Below, in pieces: positions 56,501 to 64,000 of a stretch of DNA of 64,000 nucleotides. The stretch is taken from NCBI GenBank assembly GCA_951802425.1, contig OX637797.1, forward strand, positions 4,154,001 through 4,218,000. The letters are read 5' to 3'. The notes below the pieces were generated by a model that was given only the letters and a program-made list of their open reading frames with translations, had not been told where the DNA came from and did not search any database. This DNA comes from Clavaria fumosa (taxonomy: Eukaryota; Basidiomycota; Agaricomycetes; Agaricales; Clavariaceae). The translations under genes and the position numbers were made by a program. Every line of letters starts with the position of its first letter. Position 1 is the stretch's first letter.

Positions 56501-57705
56501 ATTTGGCCATTTTGTCCAAAGTATAGGAACAAAGAATCAATGGACACAACATAGTGGCAGTGGTGGGTGAGGTATAGGATGGACAGGAGGCTGCTATCAA
56601 GGTCTGGAACATGCAGGACACGAGTAAATGTCACCATCTTCGCATCCTTACCTCCCACATCAGGTATAAAGTGCACCACACCTACTCCCTTTGAATAGAT
56701 CACATTTCCATCAGCCAAACGAATAGGAACACAATAGGGTGAATATTCATGGATAAAATTCCTGTTTGGAGTCATGTGAGCTGAAGCACCTGAGTCTGCA
56801 GTCCATTCCAAGTCAGTCTTTGCCAAACATTCAAGGGAGCGAAGACTTGCATTCCCTGCAAACTCCTGAGCTGGAGCAGCTTGCTCTCCAGAATTCCCAG
56901 TCTTTCCACTCATCCCCTGTCCACTCATACCCTGTCCCTGTGCCTTCAATCTAGCAGCAGCAAAGTGCCTGCACCTGTCCATGGTGTGTCCAACCCTTCC
57001 ACAGAAATTGCAGTTATACACAGGACGAGGTCTGGGAGTGTTCTGCTTTGCCTGAAAGGTGGAGGCAGAGGCAGAGGTAGCAAGGGCACGAGCAGGAGAA
57101 GCAGGGGAGGCATTCTCAGCCTGCTGGCGCTGGATCTCCTCATTTTTGAAAGCCTCCTGGAGGGTCCTCTTATCAATCTTTTCCAGGAGCATGAGGGATG
57201 AGTGAAAGGCCTGGTACTCGGCTGGAAGGGCATGAATCATTGCCATGGCCTGCAATTCATCATCCAACTCTGCCACAGTAAAGCTGTCAGGCCTCAAAGA
57301 GCGAATGGCCTGCATGGCAGTCTCAATCCTTCCCATCAGCCCAGTCAATGTCTCCTCCTTCTCCTTTGTGATGGAGAAGAGCTCAGCATAGGCATTGAAG
57401 CGAAGTGCTGGCTTCTTGGAGACATGGGCAGCACCCAACCTATCCCAAATCTCCTTGGGATCATCCTCAAACCCCTCAAAATGTGCCATTTGGCTCATCT
57501 CAACCCTCATCTTTAACCACCCAGCAGCCTTGTCAAAGTCCTGCAAGAACTTGTCCAAGTCTCCAGACTCTGGACTAGGCCTAGTTCTCTCTCCAGTAAC
57601 CACTCTCCACACTCCAAGAGCCTGGAGGGAAGACTTCATAATAGTCTTCCACTCCTTATAATTGCTGTCAGACAGCTTAGGAAAATCTGGGATAGAACCA
57701 GACAT
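47545..57705 (-). CDS. Copia a Gag-Pol polyprotein (split by copia b)
   Basis: Start is likely ATG 57705 (MSGSIPDFPKLSDSNYKEWK). Order: Gag (UBN2-type), knuckle CNFCGRVGHTMDRC, protease ADSGASAHMTPN, integrase H2C2 (HCRLAHQHMDGVL; CEPCLAGKMH) and DDE core (VHSDVHGPLSVRTHSGYRYW; IRDDKGGEYMSNAF; NGVAERANRTI). After the copia b insertion at 49282-55352 come RT (GSGWVFKVKRKADGSIERYK; VPVWVDDITFAS, the xxDD active site) and RNase H (FSDADFGGCKQSGKSTSGYL; STTEAEYIAAVEAGKEM). Excising copia b and one GAACC restores DSPAPEVHPPSPPLALRR in frame. No other stop or frameshift was seen, so it was intact when hit. Confidence 0.9.
49282..49565 (+). repeat. Copia b 5' LTR
   Basis: 284 bp. It contains a direct duplication of ATCTCTTACTGAGTGCCTCT within the LTR. 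Confidence 0.92.
49566..50715 (+). other. Copia b leader, CpG-rich
   Basis: A 1.15-kb untranslated leader between the 5' LTR and the gag ATG. It is markedly richer in CG dinucleotides (for example TTCGCCGCACTCGCC near 49770, TCGATTTTCGCGA near 49850) than the ORF that follows. The first bases, GATTATGAGACC, are the likely primer-binding site. It likely contains packaging signals, which cannot be located by eye. Confidence 0.6.
50716..55044 (+). CDS. Copia b Gag-Pol polyprotein, intact
   Basis: ATG 50716 (MSSDNKNTFPCLNNTNWGQW) starts a 1,442-residue polyprotein with no stops. Approximate residues: UBN2-type Gag 1-210; knuckle CLFCGIPGHAEDNC ~229; protease DTGATSHMTPH ~318; integrase H2C2 455-500 (HQRCSHLNIADL; CEPCILGKQHR); catalytic Asp in HSDVKGPL ~521 and DDKGGEY ~585, Glu in NGVAERSN ~618; RT from GSRWVFKVKRNADGSVECYK with VPVFIDDMTIAA (FIDD active site) ~1118; RNase H FSDADHAGNPDNGRSTGGYV ~1291 and STTEAEYVAATSAGQE. 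All catalytic residues expected of copia Pol are present, so it may be active. Confidence 0.95.
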   Translation: MSSDNKNTFPCLNNTNWGQWADNMEAYLSTKELWEYVDGSCVQPSLVDPTTPSLEEKKELSDWRRKSARASGEIWLGLEDSQKVHVKDLKGDPVAMWKKLESVHLQKRPGARFNAYDALFNIRKEENESLPSLMARADKALQDVKALRPSTFTLADLDQELLCMTLIRALPAEYNNFASSLLLIDSLDLAKLQSAFQNEESQRLARGLANPALAMPASALQKPASHLSCLFCGIPGHAEDNCFRKQSASVQAKQEVAERRKKGKKDRPRQQIAREATQDTPVQQGNSACVEFAGNASALTSSNHALWLKSPACNQWNTDTGATSHMTPHHHWFRSYIPHVVAIQLADHSIVYSAGLGSVEFQPVVNGIKMCPVVFHDCLHVPDLGSNLLSLFHLTRSKGYSVSIEKNLVSFFHGGQMAFTATVNMHNVGYLDGHAIVPNQAESAKAASTCPMDLSLWHQRCSHLNIADLKLMHLHKIVSGMTIHSQSAPDPICEPCILGKQHRHDIPKTAISRQSRLLGLVHSDVKGPLPVASREGYRYWQTFIDDKSRYLIVAFLRRKSEALNAFKQYKALVENQLDCHIKMSRDDKGGEYISKEFNEFCADHGIVRQHTEPNEPHQNGVAERSNRDIAASTTALLVQAKLPPSFWPLAVAAYVHTRNRTPSAALQGDTPYHIWTGKKPDISHFRIFGCLAYVLVHKEKRKALQPHSKKCIFVGYPEGVKAWKFWDPVSKQIIISSHAAFDERCFPGTYSGPIQLASDSLPPVVGPPSPKSVVVLHQGGDEDEQDYNVPPPPVPMAAQNDGSATVPIEPAPALAPAPSRRLNPPRMAHPKGSLNENVLHGHQKSPTPPPQLPSPSPASSDDELLLTAPMVSEQEHADLVMTGLQYLMHDQTHDFLTMDQAWEFALQSVEHAFKTASHDGEPSSYHEAMQRTAEERNLWHKAAVDEIQALVDNGTFELVKLPPGQKAIGSRWVFKVKRNADGSVECYKGRVVAKGFSQRPGFDFTETFAPTPKWAALRAILALAAFEDLHLESVDISSAFLNGDLKEDVFMHQPEGFVEKGKDWVWHLKKSIYGLKQAGRCWHQKLNQVLESMGFKRITCEHSIWVYQQGDARVIVPVFIDDMTIAAKSMETIEEIKSGLRKHFKLRDLGPTSWLLGVEISRDRPKHSITLSQNQYIHTLLERFGLSECTPVSTPLDPGTKLSASMSPTTPEETEEMCSVPYLQAVGSLMYLAVATRPDIAYAVGVLARFSKNPGLAHWKAVKHLFRYLKGTMDLKLTYAPDPSSPELFTTFSDADHAGNPDNGRSTGGYVVKMGTGAISWSSRLQGIVALSTTEAEYVAATSAGQEILWLRNLFQEMGYPVSGSSTLLLDSASALAVAKNPEHHGRMKHLDLRFYWLRDEVDKGAISLKHVGTAAMAADILTKALGRVKVMEMLEMLGLKR
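55069..55352 (+). repeat. Copia b 3' LTR
   Basis: 284 bp, identical by eye to 49282-49565, followed by GAACC. Confidence 0.92.
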
Positions 57706-58562
57706 CTCTCCAACAAAGTACTCAAAATGCGAAATAGAGGGGTGACAAAAATCGCAATAACGAGTGAAGGGGTTGTGCGATTTTGCGCGAACTCCGTGGG
57801 CTGGTGGGGCTATAGGACCTCTATTGATGGGCCAAAGTGCTTGGTGATAGCTGTGGCCCTGAGTGAGATATGATGAAAATTCGAAATGGGTGGAGTCGAA
57901 TGGCAACGACGAAAATGGCGATTGCGAGGGAACGACTGATGCGATTTACTGCGAACTTGGGGAGCTGATGGGCGACGATGGGTAGTATAGGCACCCTAAG
58001 TGGCAAATGGGTACGATAAGACGCTGTTGAGATATAATGAATTTTGTCACAGGGAGGTGTCTGTGAGGCAAAATGCGAAATCGCGATTGCGGGCGAACGG
58101 CTGGTGCGAATCGTCTGAAAGGTGGCGCCCCTGTAGAAGAGCTAGGGTAGACCTTGACCTCAGAGGATGGACTGTATCCGAGAAACGGTTACTGAGATAT
58201 GGGCAAAGTTGTGATAGGGTCCCAGAAGCGAAATAGGCAGGGTGCGAGATCTCGGGAACGAGTGGGCGGATCGGTCTGAAACCTGGTATGGCAATGGATT
58301 GGGTCAAGTCGAGTTGTCTGACGAAATTTGGGACAGATCCGTCTGCAGGATATGGAGATATGAGATGTAGTGCAAATAGGAGGTGAATGTTTCAGATGAA
58401 GTCAGGCGCACTGCGAGCCAATCCACACTGCTAGTGACCTATAAGTCCGTCTCCTGGGGTAATCGAGGGTGTAGAATCCGATGATTCAAACCGCGAAGCA
58501 ATCCGAGCAGTAGTTCTTGAGATATCGACAATTTATGCGCTCAGAGGCCGGGTCTCATAATC
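57706..58562 (-). other. Copia a leader, CpG-rich with GCGAA/GCGATT motifs
   Basis: The leader between the 5' LTR and the gag ATG. It shows spaced recurrences of words such as GCGAAATCGCGATTGCG, GGCGATTGCGAGGGAACG and GTGCGATTTTGCGCGAAC, suggesting an old internal repeat. CpG-rich compared with the ORF. Interior position 1 (58562 on minus) begins GATTATGAGACCCGG. Confidence 0.6.
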
Positions 58563-58870
58563 TGTCAAGCAGACCTGAGTAGATGGGAGGACAGGGCTCC
58601 TAGAGCCTCACTGGAATCTAGAGTCCAGTACAAGTCACTGTATTAGTAAAAGTACATAGGTAAATGAAGTACATGAGGGGATACTCACCTAGAGTCCAGT
58701 ACAAGTCACTGAGGGACTGAAACTGGACTCTGTGGCGAAGTATCTATGCTTACATAAGCAACAACAGTTACATAATGCCTCAGGATGAAAGGAAAGAGTC
58801 CTGGGCAACAATTACACAACTTAGGAAGGTGAAACTAATGTGAAGGAAGGATGGGCTATCACACTTAACA
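58563..58870 (-). repeat. Copia a 5' LTR
   Basis: 308 bp, identical by eye to 46881-47188. Confidence 0.9.
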
Positions 58871-59300
58871 CCTTCTTTCCAATCCAGTGTAACCTCTCTC
58901 TTCCTATCTGTGAAGCACAAGTAGGCCTTGTTCACAACTTTGAGTTGAGATCAGTTGCAACCATGTGAGCCTTGTGTGCAGGTATCCCTTTGAGGGAAAT
59001 CATGAGTCTGGGGTGGTATCCCTTGTTTGCAAAGAATGGGGAGACACCAGTAGTGCTGTGGGGGGTGTTGTTGTATATGAACTTGGCAAGAGGAAGTTGG
59101 GAGGTCCAGTTGTCCTGCTGATAGCTTGTATAGATTCATAAGCATTGTTCTAGGATTTGATTCACTCATTCAGTGTGTCTGTCAGTCTCTGGATGGTAGG
59201 CTGTGGAAAGATTGGAAGTAATGTCCAAAACCTGACATAATGAAGACCAAAACTTAGAAACAAATAACCATCCTCAATCTGACACTATGCCTGTGGGTAG

Positions 59301-59617
59301 TGTTAGGGAAACTGGTTATCGGTATGCTGATCGGTGAGGATCCTATCGAGAGACGACGTCGGCAACGATGAGGAGCAAGGTCGAGTCGGTAGCGGCAGTG
59401 GTAGACCGGGGCACAATACTGGATAACCAGATGACTGTCTACTACATCTGATCAACTACTTATATACTACTTCGTCATGTGATAGCTAATTATAGCTACC
59501 AATGGCGTAAGTACCTCTACATAATCACATGACATAATTACTAAGGCGGCCCGGTGCATGACTAAAGAGAATTTGATAAGCGCTTATCTTATCGATGGTT
59601 GAGATCCCATTCCAACA
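59301..59617 (-). repeat. Diverged TR-GAG-family solo LTR
   Basis: About 317 bp, alignable end to end with the TR-GAG LTR (TGTTAGGGAAACTGG...CCCATTCCAACA) but with many substitutions. A GGTAG duplication flanks it (59296-59300; 59618-59622). An older family member or subfamily, inserted in the gypsy integrase relic. Confidence 0.85.
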
Positions 59618-59883
59618 GGTAGCCCATGCTTTGAGAAGACATGGGTGATAAAATGTTGGGCTAATTCCTTTGCAGTGTTGATAGTATTGGTGGGGATGAA
59701 GATTGCTTGTTTTGTAAGTTGGCAGATGATGATGAGAATCAAGTCAAAGGTTGCAGAGAGGGGGAGGGCTTTGATATGGTCCATCAAAATTGAAGACCAA
59801 GGTCACTCACCTATGGGAAAGGGCTTGAGAAGTCCATAGGGTTTGTGTCAGATGGATTTTGCCCTTGCACATCAATTCTCTGG

Positions 59884-61498
59884 TCACCTTTCCATAATTT
59901 TCTGGCATTCCCTTCTGAAAGTGGGGCAGTTGCGGTTGCTTTCTGCGTGTCCAGGTGATTGGCAGTTGTGGCAGGACTTTTGGCCCAGTCCAGCAGTGCA
60001 TTTGGTTACCTTGTGTGGGCCTGCGCATCTTGGGCAAACGTCGTGGATCCATTTACAGTCCACAGTGAAGTGGAAGCGTGTGAACGCCTGGCATTTCATG
60101 CATCGTCTGGGTTCGTGTATGCTTTTCCTGCCTTGTACCTTTTTTCCTTCGATGACTATGCCTTGACTAATCGCTCGATTGGCATTTTGAGGGTTTCGGA
60201 AGGACATGAGGACGAAGGCGGTGCGCTGTCCGGGAGATCTGCATGCGATGTCCTTGAGATACTTGGCCTCCGCAATTTCTGCATGCGGGAAGTTGTTGTC
60301 CTGTTCTACAGTGGTGAGCGCATCCCTGGAGTCTGGGTCGAAGGTCACCAGGATGTATTTGAGAACTACTTCACATCCTCTTTCTCGGATTTGGATCATG
60401 CCTTTGTAGTGATTGGTGAACACTTGTCTTGTGTTGTCTCGCTGGAGCCATTGGGCGGCCTCTTCCAACGCTGTGAGGTATAGTATGGTTCCCTGTTGTA
60501 AAGGTTGCGCTCCGACAAAGATCTGGTCGTGGTGCGGTTTTCCTTGAGCCTCTGCACCCATATTTTTGATGGCATTGTTGGCCTTGTCAACTAGCTGGTG
60601 CTCTGTTGTGGTCTGGGTGGGTGGTTGCTGTCCGTTGATGTCAGCTTGTGGTCTGGTATGGATGATTACCTGTTGTGCTCTGTCTTGGGTTATTGCTATA
60701 GCTTCAGCGTGGCCAGGTTGGGGTTGTGTGGGGCGTGTTTGTTGAGGCCATTGTGTGCCATTTCTTAGGGCATTTGCATATGTTGTTGGTGTGGTCGGCA
60801 TCGGGGGGGGGGTTGAGTGCAGGTTGGTGTGATGACGGTGTGGGGTCTGGTGCCCTCTGGGACAGTGTACGTATCGCCTCCTCGGCCCTCTCTGCCAGAT
60901 CGACAGCGGTGCTTCCGATGAGGTCGGCTGTCTTGCGTGTCTGATTTCTGTTAGCTATGGTGGCATCGGTCTGCACAGTGATGGAGTTCTCGAGTTTTCC
61001 TATCGCTTGCCTGGCATTCTCTGCAACTTCTGTCAGTCTGTTTAGTGGGGCACTTACTCGTTGTGTGAGGCGATTTGCAATCTCTTCGATGATTTGGTTG
61101 GTTTGGACTGTTTGGAGCAAGGTTGCTATCACTAGCATTGCATCCGCTGTGGTTTTGGGGATTCTTGTCCCAGCGAGTATGGTTTGTCTGATGGCAGTGG
61201 CCATGTCTGTAACTGTGATTGGTCCATCAGTAATTTGGATGCCAGCTCGCTGTAAGGTCGTTCTCGCTGCGGCTACATCTTGCGTTTCCTGGGTTCGATT
61301 TGGGCCCGCCTGAGGGTTGCTGGGGTTGCTGGGGTCCGGGGCGTCGATGTTAGGGGTGTTAGGAGTGGAAGGGGCGTGGGTTGGAGGTAGATTGGGAGCA
61401 GGGGTGGGAGCCTGTGGGGTGGGGAGGGATGCGCGTGTTGCCATTGCCGACGTGTCGATCCCTGGGTCTGCGGGGGCTGCCCCAGTGTTACCTGACAT
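59884..61498 (-). pseudogene. LINE (Tad-like) ORF1 gag protein
   Basis: Minus strand from ATG 61498 (MSGNTGAAPADPGIDTSA). A Pro/Thr/Asn-rich N-terminus and a helical region (IIEEIANRLTQRVSAPLNRL) are followed by a frameshift at a G10 run (60803-60812). The frame resumes with TTPTTYANALRNGTQWPQ and an RRM-like region (TFDPDSRDALTTVEQDNNFP; FVLMSFRNPQNANRAISQGI). Cysteine knuckles follow (CMKCQAFTRFHFTVDC; CPRCAGPHKVTKC; CHNCQSPGHAESNRNC). This is a non-LTR retrotransposon ORF1 as in fungal Tad-like LINEs. The frame ends in TGA at about 59884, and old gypsy sequence begins within a few bases. ORF2 (endonuclease/RT) is absent. Confidence 0.75.
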
Positions 61499-61739
61499 CT
61501 CTCATTTCCCAGAGTGTAGTTACGTGTTACAGTATTGATCAAGCAAAGTTAGGGTGGATTAGAGGGGACTATAGTACTAAACAGCTTCATTGGTTTTGTT
61601 GTTTTTTGTGTGTGTCATAGTGGTCACCTAGAAAGCAAAACTCTCTGACTTGACATCCTGTGCTCCAACCACAATCATAAATTATGGGGACACACAGGTA
61701 TCAGGAAAACAACCCAACTAATAAATAGGTTGTTCTTCA
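61499..61739. other. Leader of LINE fragment / junction
   Basis: About 240 bp between LINE ORF1 and the plus-strand gypsy relic. No motif recognised. Confidence 0.35.
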
Positions 61740-62850
61740 GGCCAGGAATCCAAAAAAAGGGACATAACTGTCTATGTCCATGGTTGTCACACCATCCCGA
61801 AAAACCTCAAAGAACTCCAAAAATTCATAGGTCTCCTAAACTATTATAGGAGGTTCATCCCCAACTTCTCGAAAGTTGCCAAACCCTTGCATGAATTAAC
61901 AGGGTTAGAACCCTGGGCATGGACGCCCGTGTGACAAGCAGCTTTCGAAGAGCTCAAAAGGCTCTTAATGAACCCCCCAGTGCTATGTTCCCCACTTGAT
62001 AAAGGCCAGTTCCATATCGAGTGTGATGCCAGTAACTATGCAACTGGTGCTGTTCTTTCGCAAAAAGACAAAGGCAGGAAATGGCACCCCATAGATTACT
62101 GTACTTAAGCAGTGGAATGTCTTCCGCTGAGCAGAATTATGAGATTTATGATAAGGAACTGATGTCCATCATCAGAGCCTTTTGAGAGTGGTCCAAGTGG
62201 CTTTTGTCACCCCCAGACCCTGTAGAGGTCTGGACTGACCACCAGAATCTCCTATATTTCCAGAAACCTCAGAACCTAAATGGCAGACAGGCCAGGTGGA
62301 TGATGGAGCTCCAAAACTATAACTACATGCTCCATCATGTAAAAGGAAAGAATAACAGCCAAGCCAATCTTCTTTCCCAAAGACCTGGACATGACAAGGG
62401 ACACAATGACAATAAAGACGTCACCCTCATCAAACCTGAACATCTGAGAGTCTGGAATATAGTATTGATTGGACCAGATTCCAATCTAGAAAAACAAATA
62501 AAACTTGCAACCAGGAAAAACCCCCCTACTGAAGTAGGACATTACTGGCTGGAGACCAGTGAGGGTTTTTGGATGCACAAAAACAGACTGTGGATTCCTC
62601 CAGATGCAGCCCTCTGAGAGAGAATAATTCATAGTCATCATGACACCCCACTCTCAGGACACCCAGGTCCTGAGAGAACACGTGAGCTAATTGAGTATAA
62701 CTACTGGTGGCAAGAACTCTGCCAGGATACCCTCAAGTATGCTCAGGCATGTGATTGGTGTCAGAGAAACAAGGTGGACCAAACTAAGTGAGCTAATCCA
62801 CTCCACCCACACGCCATTGTCAGGACCCATTCATTTTTCCCCTATTCAAA
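61740..62850 (+). pseudogene. Gypsy RNase H-integrase relic
   Basis: Plus-strand blocks: [117 protein letters not shown], then the integrase zinc finger (HDTPLSGHPGPERTRELIEY...CDWCQRNK). Stops at 62183-62185, 62615-62617 and 62789-62791 are TGA in place of conserved Arg; another TGA is at 61932-61934, and there is a frameshift near 62110. It ends near 62850. It belongs to a different gypsy lineage from the minus-strand relic at 59.6-59.9 kb. Confidence 0.75.
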
Positions 62851-64000
62851 TCAACACTATTGACACCTACAACCCTCCCAACAACCCTCTACCACCTCGC
62901 AAGCCCCTCTACATGCTTCCGAAACCTGCTCTCTCCTTCTGGAAGCCCTTGCAACCTCCCCTGCGCCCACACAATACTCGCAACCACCAAGCCATACTTG
63001 CGACGCCTCCTACTCTCTCACTCTACACATATACTCTGCCTGGACCCACCAATCTTATGCGTGACACATCATTGTGCATCTACTTCCACCAGCATGTGAC
63101 TTGCCTCATGGCACCCCTGGCGCTACCACTACCAGTGCCAATACAATAACAGTGTTACAGCTGTTACCTGCATTACATGCGTTACCCATGTGACTTCCCG
63201 CCCAAAGTCACCTGCATCACCTGCATCACTAGTGTCACCCCCGTGACTGCTCTTATGACCTTGCGACCTTAACACTCAAATGTGCCACCAACAGTCAGCT
63301 GTATTATTACTTCAAATATGCGTCCCTTCTTCTCCTCAGTCATCTATAATTATGTTACTTATGATCTGAGAATCCCTCTGTAGTTATAGCGACATATATA
63401 CTTATTTAACTAGGTCACGACTTGTGACAGGTCATCTTTGTGACCTTACTTATGCATACCTAACCCCTCGCAACCTTAGTAGAACATGCACCTAGTCACA
63501 TTATGACTAAACATACCCCGTACTACTATAGTCTTGTTGCCTGGCGACTTCTGTACTTTTCCTTTTCTATTATACTCTCTGTACACATGTATATAAGTCT
63601 CACATGTACTTCTCATACTGTAGACTTGATATTGATGCACATTGGTTTAAGCTTGAGGCTATTATGCCCTTTGAGCTTGGAACCACCGCGATTGATAAGT
63701 CTTGTCTCACTTGGTGACTTCAAGATTGCCAAGACACTCCTGCTTCACTCTGACTCATCCTCTGCACTCATATAAACTTGTGCACCTAAGTATTCTCTTC
63801 ATTTCATCTTGGTACTGATCTTTTGAACCCTACAGGTTCTCCCATTGGTTGGCAAAGTCATCGCCTTCATCGACACACTTCCTAACCTCGTCACGACTAC
63901 CCATGACCCTCCCAACATCGTCCTTTTTCCTTCACTTCATCTTTTCCTTTCTTACGCTTCATCGGTCGACCTTGCGACCTTCTCAGCATCATCTATTTCT
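62851..64000. other. Unassigned region with GTGAC/GTCAC-rich repeats
   Basis: Sequence at 63150-63250 has many GTGAC/GTCACC words. A TATATAAG motif lies near 63589. Frames are short and unconvincing. It may be part of an LTR whose partner lies outside the window, but I cannot show that. Confidence 0.35.

Larger units (their letters stand above)
46881..58870 (-). mobile_element. Ty1/copia element a, split by a second copia
   Basis: 308-bp LTRs at 58563-58870 (5') and 46881-47188 (3') read identical by eye. Sense termini are TGTTAAGTG...CTTGACA. Target duplication is CCTTC (46876-46880; 58871-58875). The purine tract AAGGGGGAG precedes the 3' LTR. The interior begins GATTATGAGACC directly after the 5' LTR. 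The single polyprotein is interrupted by copia b (49282-55352), and a TR-GAG solo LTR (47226-47544) sits just before its stop codon. Without insertions the element would be about 5.6 kb. Confidence 0.92.
46616..59880 (-). pseudogene. Old Ty3/Gypsy integrase relic, split by insertions
   Basis: Three minus-strand pieces align as one integrase: 59618-59880 (CARAKSI, stop, HKPYGLLKPFPIGE, stop, PWSSILMDHIKALPLSATFD; LTKQAIFIPTNTINTAKELA), 58871-59300 (LPTGIVSD, stop, [33 protein letters not shown], stop, [39 protein letters not shown]) and 46616-46880 (KVWLDL, stop, NVK; KKLDLKQARPFSILAKVLTH). The copia element 46881-58870 (CCTTC duplication) and the solo LTR 59301-59617 separate them. Six stops in these blocks are TGA where the family has Arg (CGA). 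This is the oldest layer of the right-hand nest. Confidence 0.8.

Overview
The window looks like a transposon-rich block of a basidiomycete (Agaricomycete-type) genome. The evidence is short 45-60 nt GT-AG introns, a FunK1 fungal kinase, a DUF7223-type secreted protein, an OSH1-type oxysterol-binding protein, and Tad-like LINE, chromovirus, copia and hAT elements. All gene models were read by eye; exon limits, family names and 'identical LTR' statements need computation to confirm.

Left block, about 1-18 kb: a mosaic of host-type genes and gene pieces. In order: an uncharacterised multicopy basidiomycete protein (-), a TA-flanked MITE, a clathrin heavy-chain scrap (-), a nearly full-length but frameshifted OSH1-like gene (+), a DUF7223-type secreted protein (-), a paladin-type phosphatase piece joined to an Hsp70 piece (-), a Cdc20/Fizzy-like WD40 gene split by a 1,038-bp near-perfect palindromic TA element (-), an alpha/beta-hydrolase piece (+) fused tail-to-tail to an ARD1 N-acetyltransferase piece (-), and a FunK1 kinase (-). 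Most carry small deletions, premature stops or lost ends, while neighbouring transposons have long open frames, so the decay is probably real and not sequencing noise.

Middle block, 18.8-30.2 kb: a three-level nest. A hAT element (18781-30179, 8-bp target duplication ATCTTGCA) contains a Ty3/Gypsy chromovirus (19711-29810, duplication CTCTC), which contains a small non-autonomous LTR element (20785-21943, duplication CTCCC). The chromovirus has an internal ~2-kb inversion, so gag and RNase H-integrase read on the minus strand but protease-RT reads on the plus strand. Outside it lies a decayed Tc1/IS630-type transposase (30.3-31.5 kb).

Right block, 32.7-64 kb: a family of gag-only LTR elements ('TR-GAG' type, ~319-bp LTRs) has three full copies (A, B nested inside A's 3' LTR, and C) plus two solo LTRs. 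A large minus-strand gene (38436-45920) encodes zinc fingers, an OrsD-like domain, a central region with a tyrosine-recombinase catalytic signature, and a RecQ-type helicase. It resembles fungal telomere-linked helicases, and copy C has landed in one of its exons. Next comes a copia element (46881-58870) split by a second, intact copia (49282-55352). Both sit inside an old gypsy integrase relic, followed by a LINE ORF1 and another gypsy relic.

Two threads tie the window together. (1) Every LTR-to-LTR difference I could read (11 of 11) is a CpG transition, and most stops in the old gypsy relics are TGA where the family has arginine (CGA), which points to cytosine methylation with deamination or a RIP-like process. 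(2) The most unusual candidate is the recombinase/helicase fusion gene, which may be a mobile or subtelomeric system in its own right.
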